Assembly (NCBI GenBank): GCA_964440605.1
Contig: CAYTSW010000043.1
Coordinates: 1 to 19,459 of the forward strand
Length of the DNA stretch: 19,459 bases
Reading direction: 5' to 3'
Source of the DNA: CAYTSW01 sp964440605
Lineage (GTDB): Bacteria; Planctomycetota; Phycisphaerae; Phycisphaerales; UBA1924
Below, piece after piece: positions 1-5,557 of the stretch. Position 1 is the first letter of the stretch, and each line of letters starts with the position of its first letter. The position numbers and the translations under genes were made by a program. The notes beneath the pieces are model-generated. The model searched no databases. It had not been told where the DNA came from and saw nothing but the letters and a program-made list of their open reading frames with translations.

Positions 1-468
1 TCGGGGTCGTTCCTGCTGCTGTTCCTCGGGATGTATCACACGGTCTTTTCGGCGCTGCATCGCCTGCTGGGCTGGGTGCAGGTCGAGCTGCTTGGCGGCG
101 AGGCGGACGTCATCACGCTGCTGAGCCAGCGGAGCATCTGGGACGACTTCCTGCTGCTGCTGGTGTTTCAGGTCGGGCTGGTCATCGGGATCATCACGTT
201 CTCGCGTGTCGTGGGCTGGGTCTTCGAGCGTGCGCACGATATGACCATGGCCGCCCTCACCGGTCTCATGCTCGGCGCCCTGCGCCTGCCGGGCATGGAG
301 ATTCTCAGCGACCCGATGCGCGCCGAAGGTGCGGGGTACTGGTGGCCCGTGGTCGGCTTCGCGCTGGCGGGGGCGGTCGCGGTGACGGTGCTGAACCTCG
401 TGGATAGCCGGCAACGCAAGAAGAACCCGGCGCTGGACGAGGCGCGCGAGGCTCAGGGCAGCGCGTAG
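1..468 (+). CDS. popT: DUF368 (PopT-type) polyprenyl-phosphate transporter, C-terminal part
   Basis: The frame is open from the first base, so only the last 155 residues are seen and the start lies upstream of the window. It is an integral membrane protein. The visible part opens with SGSFLLLFLGMY, the conserved 'SGS-hydrophobic-G-Y' segment of DUF368. It continues with a hydrophobic stretch VGLVIGIITFSRVVGWVFER (about residues 58-77) and the family signature H-D-M-T-M-A-A-L-T-G-L-M-L-G-A-L-R. A last membrane span near residues 119-137 is followed by a charged tail rich in R, K and E. DUF368 proteins (PopT) are known to recycle undecaprenyl phosphate across the cytoplasmic membrane for envelope polymer synthesis; that role is transferred from the family. 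The last 16 bases overlap tail to tail with the GNAT gene. The family call is secure; substrate specificity is inferred. Confidence 0.82.
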   Translation, partial: SGSFLLLFLGMYHTVFSALHRLLGWVQVELLGGEADVITLLSQRSIWDDFLLLLVFQVGLVIGIITFSRVVGWVFERAHDMTMAALTGLMLGALRLPGMEILSDPMRAEGAGYWWPVVGFALAGAVAVTVLNLVDSRQRKKNPALDEAREAQGSA

Positions 469-1250
469 AGCGTGAGCGCGCCGGCGCGCTGGAAGCCGAT
501 GCGGGCGTACAGGTTGGCGGCCGACTCGGGCGCGAAGAGCGTGCTGGTCGTGCACCCGCGGGCGCGGGCTTCGGCCAGCGCAGCGATGGTGATGGCGGTG
601 CCGATGGACGCGCCGCGATAATCGGGGTGGGTCGAGACGTGGGAGACCGCGGCGTTCTCCTCGGCCATCCACATCGAGGCGGCGCCCACCGCCGTGTCGT
701 TAACGAGCGCGAGGTGGTGCCGCCACCCGTGTTCGCCCGTGTAGCCGATGGCCTCGTGCAGCTCGAGCCAGGCGTCGCGCACGGGGCCCTCGAAGTCGAA
801 GACGAGGGCGACGAGGTCGGCCCATCGGGCGAGCTGCTCCGGGGTGTCGACCGGCTCGAAGCGCAGCCCCTTGATGGACTTGATGCGGTCGTCCATGCGG
901 TCGAGCCAGGCGCGCATGCCCTGCAGACGCGGCCCCCGCGCAAAGCCGGTCTCCAGCAGCGCCTCACCGAGCGTCAGCGGCGTGGACGATTCCGTCAGCC
1001 ACCACTGCGCCGGCACCGAACGCTCGCGTGCATCGGCGGCGACGCGCTGCACCGCCTGCCGGGCCCCCTGCGGCGACGCGAGCGCGGCGCGCAGCACGGA
1101 GTTGAACCAGGAGAAGGGCACGTCGCTCGACAGCCGCACCACCCCGTCATCCTCGGCGAGGGTGAGCCGGTCCCACTTGTCCCACGTGCGGCGGGACGCG
1201 ATGTGGACGCGTTCGACAAACTCGGCGGGGGACGGCCTGGGCTCGGACAT
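453..1250 (-). CDS. GNAT family N-acetyltransferase
   Basis: This 265-residue protein has a C-terminal acetyl-CoA-binding fold. Residues 203-231 read VSTHPDYRGASIGTAI... and match GNAT motif A: a beta strand ending V-S-T-H-P, the pyrophosphate loop Y-R-G-A-S-I-G-T, then a helix. The end, N-L-Y-A-R-I-G-F-Q-R-A-G (residues 246-257), is the usual GNAT motif B 'Y...GF...G'. The first 120 residues do not resemble a catalytic GNAT unit that I recognise and may be a degenerate second one; no substrate can be named. I chose the ATG at 1250, not the upstream in-frame ATG at 1358, because it follows AGGAG by 7 bases and the extra N-terminus would run into the preceding thiE gene. It lies 46 bp downstream of thiE on the same strand, possibly co-transcribed. 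Its 3' end overlaps the transporter gene by 16 bp. Confidence 0.8.
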   Translation of the reverse strand: MSEPRPSPAEFVERVHIASRRTWDKWDRLTLAEDDGVVRLSSDVPFSWFNSVLRAALASPQGARQAVQRVAADARERSVPAQWWLTESSTPLTLGEALLETGFARGPRLQGMRAWLDRMDDRIKSIKGLRFEPVDTPEQLARWADLVALVFDFEGPVRDAWLELHEAIGYTGEHGWRHHLALVNDTAVGAASMWMAEENAAVSHVSTHPDYRGASIGTAITIAALAEARARGCTTSTLFAPESAANLYARIGFQRAGALTLYALP

Positions 1251-1253
1251 CAA

Positions 1254-1271
1254 GCGGCTCCTGCGGCTCCT
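1254..1271 (-). repeat. 9-bp tandem repeat giving two Shine-Dalgarno sites
   Basis: The nine bases GCGGCTCCT occur twice in a row on the plus strand. Read in the direction of the GNAT gene this gives AGGAGCCGC twice, so two AGGAG ribosome-binding sites stand before the ATG at 1250. The nearer one has normal spacing (7 bases after AGGAG). The second copy could be slippage or could act as a standby site. Confidence 0.6.
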
Positions 1272-1296
1272 GCGCTCGAATGGGCGATCCGCGAGT

Positions 1297-2346
1297 CTAT
1301 CGGGTGCCGTCGAACGCGCAAAGCAGGTCGCGCACGACCGCGCCGGGGTCCGTCGCACCGCACACCGCCGAGGAGACGGCCAGCCCGTCCGCCCCCGCCT
1401 CGACCACCGCGCGCACGTTCTCGGGTGTAATCCCGCCGATCGCCAGGTGCGCCGGCAGCGGCGGGTCGCTCGCCTTGATGTACCGCCTCACCGCCTCCGG
1501 CCCGGCGATTATTGGCTTGCGCTTGGTCGTCGAGGCGAACATCGGGCCGATGCCGCAGTAGTCGGCGCCCACGCGCTGCGCCGCTCGGGCCTCCTCGATG
1601 GTGGAGGTGCTGACGCCGATGAGCAGGCGATCGCCCTCGAGCCGTCGCGCGGCGGCGATCGGCAGGTCTCCGCGGCCCAGATGCACGCCGTCGGCACCCG
1701 CGGCGAGCGCGACGTCCGGGCGATCGTTCACGATCACGTGCGCCCCCGCTGGACGGGCGATCCCCAGCAGCGTCTCGCACCGCCGCAGCAGTTCGCCGGC
1801 TTCGAGCTCCTTCTCGCGCAGTTGCAGGCAGTCGGCCCCGTCGTTTACCGCCGCCCGGGCGATATCGAGCCATTCGTGGTGCGTGCACAGGCCCTCGCTG
1901 ATGAGCACACAGAGTTTCCACTGCGGGCAGCGCGTCGTTGGCAGCGTCAGCAGCAGCCGCTGCTCGAGGTCATACGCGCGGTAGCGCAGTCGCTCAACGC
2001 TCGCGGCGACACTCGGGCCGCCCGCGATCGTCTTGGCGTACTCCTCGATGGTGCGCAGCGCCTCGCTCAGCCGCTTGGCGGCCGCCGTCGCGACCGCCCG
2101 AGCATCCGTGCGCACACCCTCGGCGGGCGTCGCGATGGCGGTGCCGACGTCCCCCGGCGTGTCCCGCGCCGGCAGCAGCACGTGCTCGATTGGCCCGAGC
2201 GCCGCCGCGAGGTCGTGCCGGAGCCGCTTGGCGTCCCCGGCGAGCTCGCTGTGATCGAGGATGAACCGCGCGGCGTCCTCCATCACCCGCAGCGCTTCGC
2301 GGGCGCGGTTGGCGTTGGCGTCGATGATGCGGGAAGCGGAACTCAT
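1297..2346 (-). CDS. thiE: ThiD2-ThiE fusion: HMP-P kinase domain plus thiamin-phosphate synthase
   Basis: A 349-residue two-domain enzyme. Residues 5-135 (RIIDANANRAREALRVMEDAARF..., then ...LRYRAYDLEQRLL) have the look of the ThiD2 family (PF17792), a monofunctional hydroxymethylpyrimidine-phosphate kinase unlike classical ThiD. Residues about 145-345 are a ThiE TIM barrel: CLQLREKEL (173-181), the V-N-D-R-P-D-V-A segment (206-213), DGVHLGRGDLP (219-229), GIGPMFASTTK (265-275) and AIGGITPENV (302-311). These are the standard HMP-PP and thiazole-phosphate binding elements. ThiE joins HMP-PP and HET-P to thiamin phosphate in the cytoplasm; the fusion would feed HMP-PP directly to it. The ATG at 2346 is preferred over 2385 because the domain begins at once. 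No riboswitch fits in the 59-bp gap to the upstream gamma-lyase gene, so regulation may come from read-through. Kinase activity is inferred from family membership. Confidence 0.9.
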   Translation of the reverse strand: MSSASRIIDANANRAREALRVMEDAARFILDHSELAGDAKRLRHDLAAALGPIEHVLLPARDTPGDVGTAIATPAEGVRTDARAVATAAAKRLSEALRTIEEYAKTIAGGPSVAASVERLRYRAYDLEQRLLLTLPTTRCPQWKLCVLISEGLCTHHEWLDIARAAVNDGADCLQLREKELEAGELLRRCETLLGIARPAGAHVIVNDRPDVALAAGADGVHLGRGDLPIAAARRLEGDRLLIGVSTSTIEEARAAQRVGADYCGIGPMFASTTKRKPIIAGPEAVRRYIKASDPPLPAHLAIGGITPENVRAVVEAGADGLAVSSAVCGATDPGAVVRDLLCAFDGTR

Positions 2347-2358
2347 CGCCGGATGTTC

Positions 2359-2379
2359 GCACAGGCGGGACGCCCGTGC
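2359..2379. repeat. REP-like palindrome between two genes
   Basis: GCAC-A-GGCG-GGA-CGCC-C-GTGC forms a hairpin of eight pairs with a single A/C mismatch and a three-base loop. It lies 27-47 bases past the stop of the gamma-lyase gene and just before the thiE start, so it could weaken or end transcription. There is no T tract on the minus strand. From memory, near-identical palindromes built on ACAGGCGGGACGCC are scattered through planctomycete and related genomes as short intergenic repeats. Confidence 0.45.
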
Positions 2380-2405
2380 CACCATTCAGGGGGTCGGCGA
2401 AGGCA

Positions 2406-3620
2406 TCACGCCGTCGCTTTGGCCACCTTCGCCGCGGCTGCGAGGGATTGCTCGAGGTCGTTGCGCAGGTCCTCGACGTGCTCGATGCCCACGCTCAGGC
2501 GCACCAGCGTGTCGCTGATGCCGAGCTGCTTGCGCATCTCGGGCGGCACCGAGGCGTGCGTCATGATCGCCGGGTGCTCGATGAGGCTCTCGACGCCGCC
2601 GAGCGATTCGGCAAGCGTGAACAGGCGCACGTGCTCAAGCATCGCGCGGGCGGCTTCGATGCCGCCGTTGATGAAGAAGGTGATCATCCCGCCCGGACCG
2701 TGCATCTGCTTCTTGTAGAGGTCGTACTGCGGGTGGCTGGGCAGGCCCGGGTAGACGACGCGTTCAACCATCGCGTGGTCTTCGAGCCAGGAGGCGAGTT
2801 CGAGGCCGCTCTCGTTGTGCCGCGCCATGCGCAGGCCGAGCGTCTTGACGCCGCGGAGCGTGAGGTAGCTGTCGAAGGGCGAGGCGACGCCGCCGACGGA
2901 GTTCTGAAGGAAGCGCACGCGTTCGGCGAGCTCGGGTGTCTTGCAGACGAGCATGCCGCCCACGACGTCCGAGTGCCCGCCGAGGTACTTGGTCGACGAG
3001 TGCATGACCATGTCGAAGCCGAGCTCGAGCGGGCGCTGGTTGATCGGGCTGGCGAAGGTGTTGTCGCACACCAGCAGGGCGTTCGGCGCGACTTCGCGGG
3101 TGCGCTTGGCGATGGCTTGAAGATCAGCGAGCTTGAGCGTCGGGTTCGTCGGCGTTTCGACCCACACCATGCCGACGTGCGCGTCGAGCTTCTCGTTCCA
3201 GTCGGGCGAGGAGAGGTCGGTGTAGCGGATGTCGAGGTTCTGCGAGCGTTGGCGGACGCGCGAGAACAGGCGGTTCGTGCCGCCATAAAGATCGTCCATC
3301 GCGAGCACGGTCGAGCCGGCGTCGAGCAGTTCGAGCGCGCAGCCGATGGCGGCCATGCCCGAGGCGAAGGCGAACCCGCCGCAGGACGCGTCCTGCTCTT
3401 CGGTCACCTCGGTCCCCTCGAGCAGCGCGACCATGCGTTCGAGGGCGTAGCGCGTCGGGTTGTGCGACCGCGTGTACTCGAACCCGGTGTGCCGCCCGGG
3501 CGAGGGCTGGGCGTATGTGGAGGAGGTAAAGATCGGCGGCATGACCGCGCCGGTGACCGGCTCGGGCCGCTGACCGGCGTGGATGACCTTGGTGTCGTGG
3601 TGAGCGTCGCGCGTGTCCAT
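2406..3620 (-). CDS. Cystathionine gamma-lyase / gamma-synthase (Cys/Met metabolism PLP enzyme)
   Basis: A 404-residue fold-type I PLP enzyme of normal family length. YTRSHNPTRYALE (49-61) is the substrate/PLP phosphate region from the neighbouring subunit, FASGMAAI (85-92) binds cofactor phosphate, and V-C-D-N-T-F-A-S-P (184-192) holds the Asp that pairs with the pyridine nitrogen. SSTKYLGGHSDVVGG (208-222) carries the Schiff-base lysine, K211. The end, SLGGVESLIEHPAIMTHAS, is typical of both gamma-lyase and gamma-synthase. With cystathionine beta-synthase nearby, reverse transsulfuration (cystathionine to cysteine, 2-oxobutyrate and ammonia) is the best guess; a MetB role cannot be excluded by sequence alone. 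The ATG at 3620 fits the family start (DTKVIHAGQ at 9-17); longer in-frame extensions would cross a repeat region. A small insertion, EEQDASCGG (74-82), is unusual. TACCCT lies exactly 6 bases before the ATG with no Shine-Dalgarno. Confidence 0.9.
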   Translation of the reverse strand: MDTRDAHHDTKVIHAGQRPEPVTGAVMPPIFTSSTYAQPSPGRHTGFEYTRSHNPTRYALERMVALLEGTEVTEEQDASCGGFAFASGMAAIGCALELLDAGSTVLAMDDLYGGTNRLFSRVRQRSQNLDIRYTDLSSPDWNEKLDAHVGMVWVETPTNPTLKLADLQAIAKRTREVAPNALLVCDNTFASPINQRPLELGFDMVMHSSTKYLGGHSDVVGGMLVCKTPELAERVRFLQNSVGGVASPFDSYLTLRGVKTLGLRMARHNESGLELASWLEDHAMVERVVYPGLPSHPQYDLYKKQMHGPGGMITFFINGGIEAARAMLEHVRLFTLAESLGGVESLIEHPAIMTHASVPPEMRKQLGISDTLVRLSVGIEHVEDLRNDLEQSLAAAAKVAKATA

Positions 3621-3626
3621 GGTGCA

Positions 3627-3632
3627 AGGGTA
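3627..3632 (-). promoter_or_regulatory. -10-like hexamer of the gamma-lyase gene (leaderless)
   Basis: Minus-strand TACCCT is followed by exactly six bases and then the ATG at 3620, so a transcript would start on the A of the start codon. No Shine-Dalgarno is present. No convincing -35 box is seen; TTGCTC from the adjacent inverted repeat lies 19 bases upstream. Confidence 0.4.
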
Positions 3633-3637
3633 GCGGA

Positions 3638-3781
3638 GGAGGCGGTACACGGAGCAATGGAGGAAACGGAGAACACGGAGGGAGGAAGGGTTCAGCAGGC
3701 AGGCGAGGGGCGCAGCCCCTGGACCAAACTGTCTCCACTCCGTTCGTTCTGTCCCCTCCGTTGCTCCGGGTACCTGCCTCC
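3638..3781. repeat. Imperfect inverted repeat filling a divergent promoter region
   Basis: Two arms face each other: 3638-3680 and 3738-3781. The core 37 bases of each arm (3644-3680 against the reverse complement of 3738-3774) match at 28 positions, including GGTAC, CGGAGCAA, GGAGG and ACGGAG. Outside the core both also share GGAGGC, with one extra base on the right. Between the arms lies a perfect hairpin AGGGGC-GCA-GCCCCT. The repeat occupies most of the 179-bp space between the gamma-lyase gene and the zinc-ribbon gene. The left arm has the ACGGAGAACACGGAG style seen, from memory, as dispersed repeats in several GC-rich phyla. Confidence 0.7.
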
Positions 3782-3788
3782 CGCCGGA

Positions 3789-3794
3789 TAGGGT
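3789..3794 (+). promoter_or_regulatory. -10-like hexamer of the zinc-ribbon gene
   Basis: TAGGGT stands five bases before the ATG at 3800. This mirrors the opposite gene, whose TACCCT is six bases from its ATG. No -35 box is clear. Confidence 0.3.
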
Positions 3795-3799
3795 TGGGC

Positions 3800-4078
3800 A
3801 TGCCGGTAGCCGTGGGCATGGCAATCGGGCTGGCGGTGCCGCTGGGCTTGGCGGCCGGGCTGATCCTCGGCCTCGCCCTCGGCCAGCCGCTGCTCGGCCT
3901 GTTCGTCGGCACGACGCTGACGGTTCTCTACCGACTGATCCCCGACGACACTTGCGCTCGCTGCGGCTACTCGCTCGAGGGGCTGGGAGCGTCGCGCGTG
4001 TGCCCGGAGTGCGGGCAGCCCGTGGACGAGGGGCGCGAGGGGATGCTGGAGCAAACGGGAGCGTTAGGTCGCGCGTGA
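3800..4078 (+). CDS. Small membrane protein with C-terminal zinc ribbon
   Basis: A 92-residue protein. Residues 4-46 are strongly hydrophobic and Gly/Ala/Leu rich, enough for two short membrane spans. A zinc ribbon follows: C52-A-R-C55-G-Y-S-L-E-G-L ... C68-P-E-C71-G. This 'CxxCGYsLxGL ... CPECG' ribbon is a hallmark that I associate with planctomycete membrane proteins; its function is unknown. The ATG at 3800 is preferred to a TTG at 3761, which would place the N-terminus inside the inverted repeat. It may be a protein-protein or lipid-proximal adaptor, but nothing in the sequence decides this. It is divergent from the gamma-lyase gene and lies 96 bp before the surface-protein gene. Confidence 0.65.
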   Translation: MPVAVGMAIGLAVPLGLAAGLILGLALGQPLLGLFVGTTLTVLYRLIPDDTCARCGYSLEGLGASRVCPECGQPVDEGREGMLEQTGALGRA

Positions 4079-4115
4079 CCGGTCCTCGGCAAAGTACTTG
4101 ACGGGCCTGCGTGCT

Positions 4116-4137
4116 CGTGTTAGGCCCAATTAACACG
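4116..4137. promoter_or_regulatory. Perfect 7-bp inverted repeat, possible operator
   Basis: CGTGTTA-N8-TAACACG lies 37 bases before the ATG at 4175. A TTGACG at 4098-4103 is a possible -35 box, and the palindrome would then cover the -10 region, as expected for a repressor site. It could instead be a weak terminator hairpin for the zinc-ribbon gene, but no T tract follows. Confidence 0.4.
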
Positions 4138-4174
4138 TCACCAGTCTGGAATCCTAACATAGGACGGAATTGCT

Positions 4175-5557
4175 ATGAGACTCACGAGTGCGCGTCACCG
4201 CCCCATTGCACGCATCGGCCTTTCGATCCTCGCAGTAGCGAGTAGCAGCCAAGTCGTGCTTGGCGGAGAGGACACGCCGCCGGAGCTGCTTATCCAAGGC
4301 GATGAGACTCTAGTTGTTCTGCCTTGAGATGAGCTCTTTGGCGAAACACTAGCGATCGATGAAAGTACGGTGATCAATGAGGGCGGCTACATCGAGCTGC
4401 TTATCAACGGAGCGAACGTGCTGCATCGAAGCGGGACATCCGGACGGATTGAGCACTACGGCACATCTGCCATCGTAGAAGGCGGAAGCATTGCAGAGCT
4501 GTGGGGGTATGGTCCCGGCCTCGCCATCGTGCGGGGAGGGACGGTTGGTCGAGTCTCTGGCGCGGCGAGGCTAGAACAAGGAATCGTCCACCAGTGGGAT
4601 GTCGCGCTTGCCAGCGTTCCCGGAATCATTGCCGGTGGGCATGTTGACAGGGTTACGACGTATGATAGCGGGGCAGAGCTGGAGCTACAAGTCGAAGGTG
4701 GCACCATCGATATTCTTGAGATTGGCTTCGTAGACGGCTCTGCGGGAGATCAAGGAGGATCCATACGAGTGGTTGGCGGGGTCATCGGAGAGGTGCAGAA
4801 TATATACAATGCCACACTTATAATGGAGGGGGGTCTTGTTGAAGAGTCTGTGAGGGCCACTTGGTCGGGTGGCGACAACTTGTCGAATCACGACGGCGTC
4901 TTCGATCTTTCTGGCGGCGAGATCCGCGGAGACGTACGTACTACGGGCGTCGATGTATTCATCTCTGGCGGCGAAATCTTTGGAGATGTCGCCCCAAGCC
5001 GGAATTGGTTCGACAACGTCTCTGTCGCCGGAGGTTGGGTGGGCGGCAACATCGAGCTCGTTGCGGGTGACTTGAGTCTTGGCGGTGGTCGCGTTGACGG
5101 GGACATTGTCCTCGGCGCGGAACGGGCGGCTTTTATCGACCTAGTCCCTGTCAACGCAGAGTTGTTGGGAACTTCGATTGGTGGAGACATCTATTTAGGT
5201 TGGGACTCGCACCTGGTAGTTGAGGGTTCTCGTTTCTACTTTGATCACGACGGCGATCCTGCGACTGAGGCGCGGCGGATCCGGCTTGCAGATGGCGTAG
5301 AAGAGATCGTGCTGACTCCTGACAGCGATCTCTTTCGGCTGGAGGGAGATGTGCTTCGCCTCGGCGGCCTCGAAGTATTCTTGGCGCGAGGAGGATTCAC
5401 GTCGTTCGACCTGCTTGCGTCCGCCAGTCAACAGCCGTCGGAGTGGCTCGGCTCCGTGACGCTCCGGTTGGTTCCGACACCCGCGGCGAGCGGTGTGCTC
5501 GCAGTCGCCGCAGCGATCGTCCTCCGAAGAAGGCGATCCGCGACCTACACCAACTGA
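4175..5557 (+). pseudogene. Exported GG-repeat surface protein with C-terminal sorting signal, interrupted by in-frame TGA
   Basis: From the ATG at 4175 (AGGACGGA six bases upstream) one frame runs to the stop at 5555-5557, broken only by TGA at 4325-4327, codon 51. Codons 1-30 encode a signal peptide: Arg-rich start, then the hydrophobic IGLSILAVASSS stretch. After the TGA the frame continues at once with D-E-L-F-G-E-T-L-A-I. The body has degenerate repeats of the form GG-x-(I/V)-x-G-(D/N)-(V/I), such as SGGEIRGDV and SGGEIFGDV, expected to form a beta-helix or beta-solenoid. The end, V-P-T-P, then a hydrophobic stretch, then RRRR, is a PEP-CTERM-like sorting signal, so the protein was meant for the cell surface. 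Both export signals lie in one frame on either side of the TGA, which argues for one gene with a nonsense change, a sequencing error or recoding. Base composition is visibly less GC-rich than in the neighbours. The only in-frame restart noted, GTG at 4370, lacks a Shine-Dalgarno and a signal peptide. Confidence 0.72.

Noticed and set aside
748..2718. Long plus-strand open frame (656 codons) across GNAT, thiE and the end of the gamma-lyase gene
   Set aside because: It is antisense to three well-supported genes, its protein is low-complexity Arg/Ser/Ala, and GC-rich DNA opens such shadow frames.
3661..3690. CRISPR-like repeat from the ACGGAG units
   Set aside because: The units are short, irregular and inverted, not direct repeats separated by unique spacers.
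3761..3799. TTG at 3761 as start of the zinc-ribbon gene
   Set aside because: It lies inside the right arm of the inverted repeat; ATG 3800 starts directly at the hydrophobic segment.
4325..4327. Selenocysteine at the in-frame TGA
   Set aside because: The site is in a secreted structural repeat protein just after the signal peptide, with no redox motif and no obvious SECIS-like hairpin directly downstream.
4370..5557. Calling the surface gene as a complete gene starting at GTG 4370
   Set aside because: That start has no Shine-Dalgarno and no signal peptide, while the same frame upstream supplies both; an interrupted longer gene explains more.
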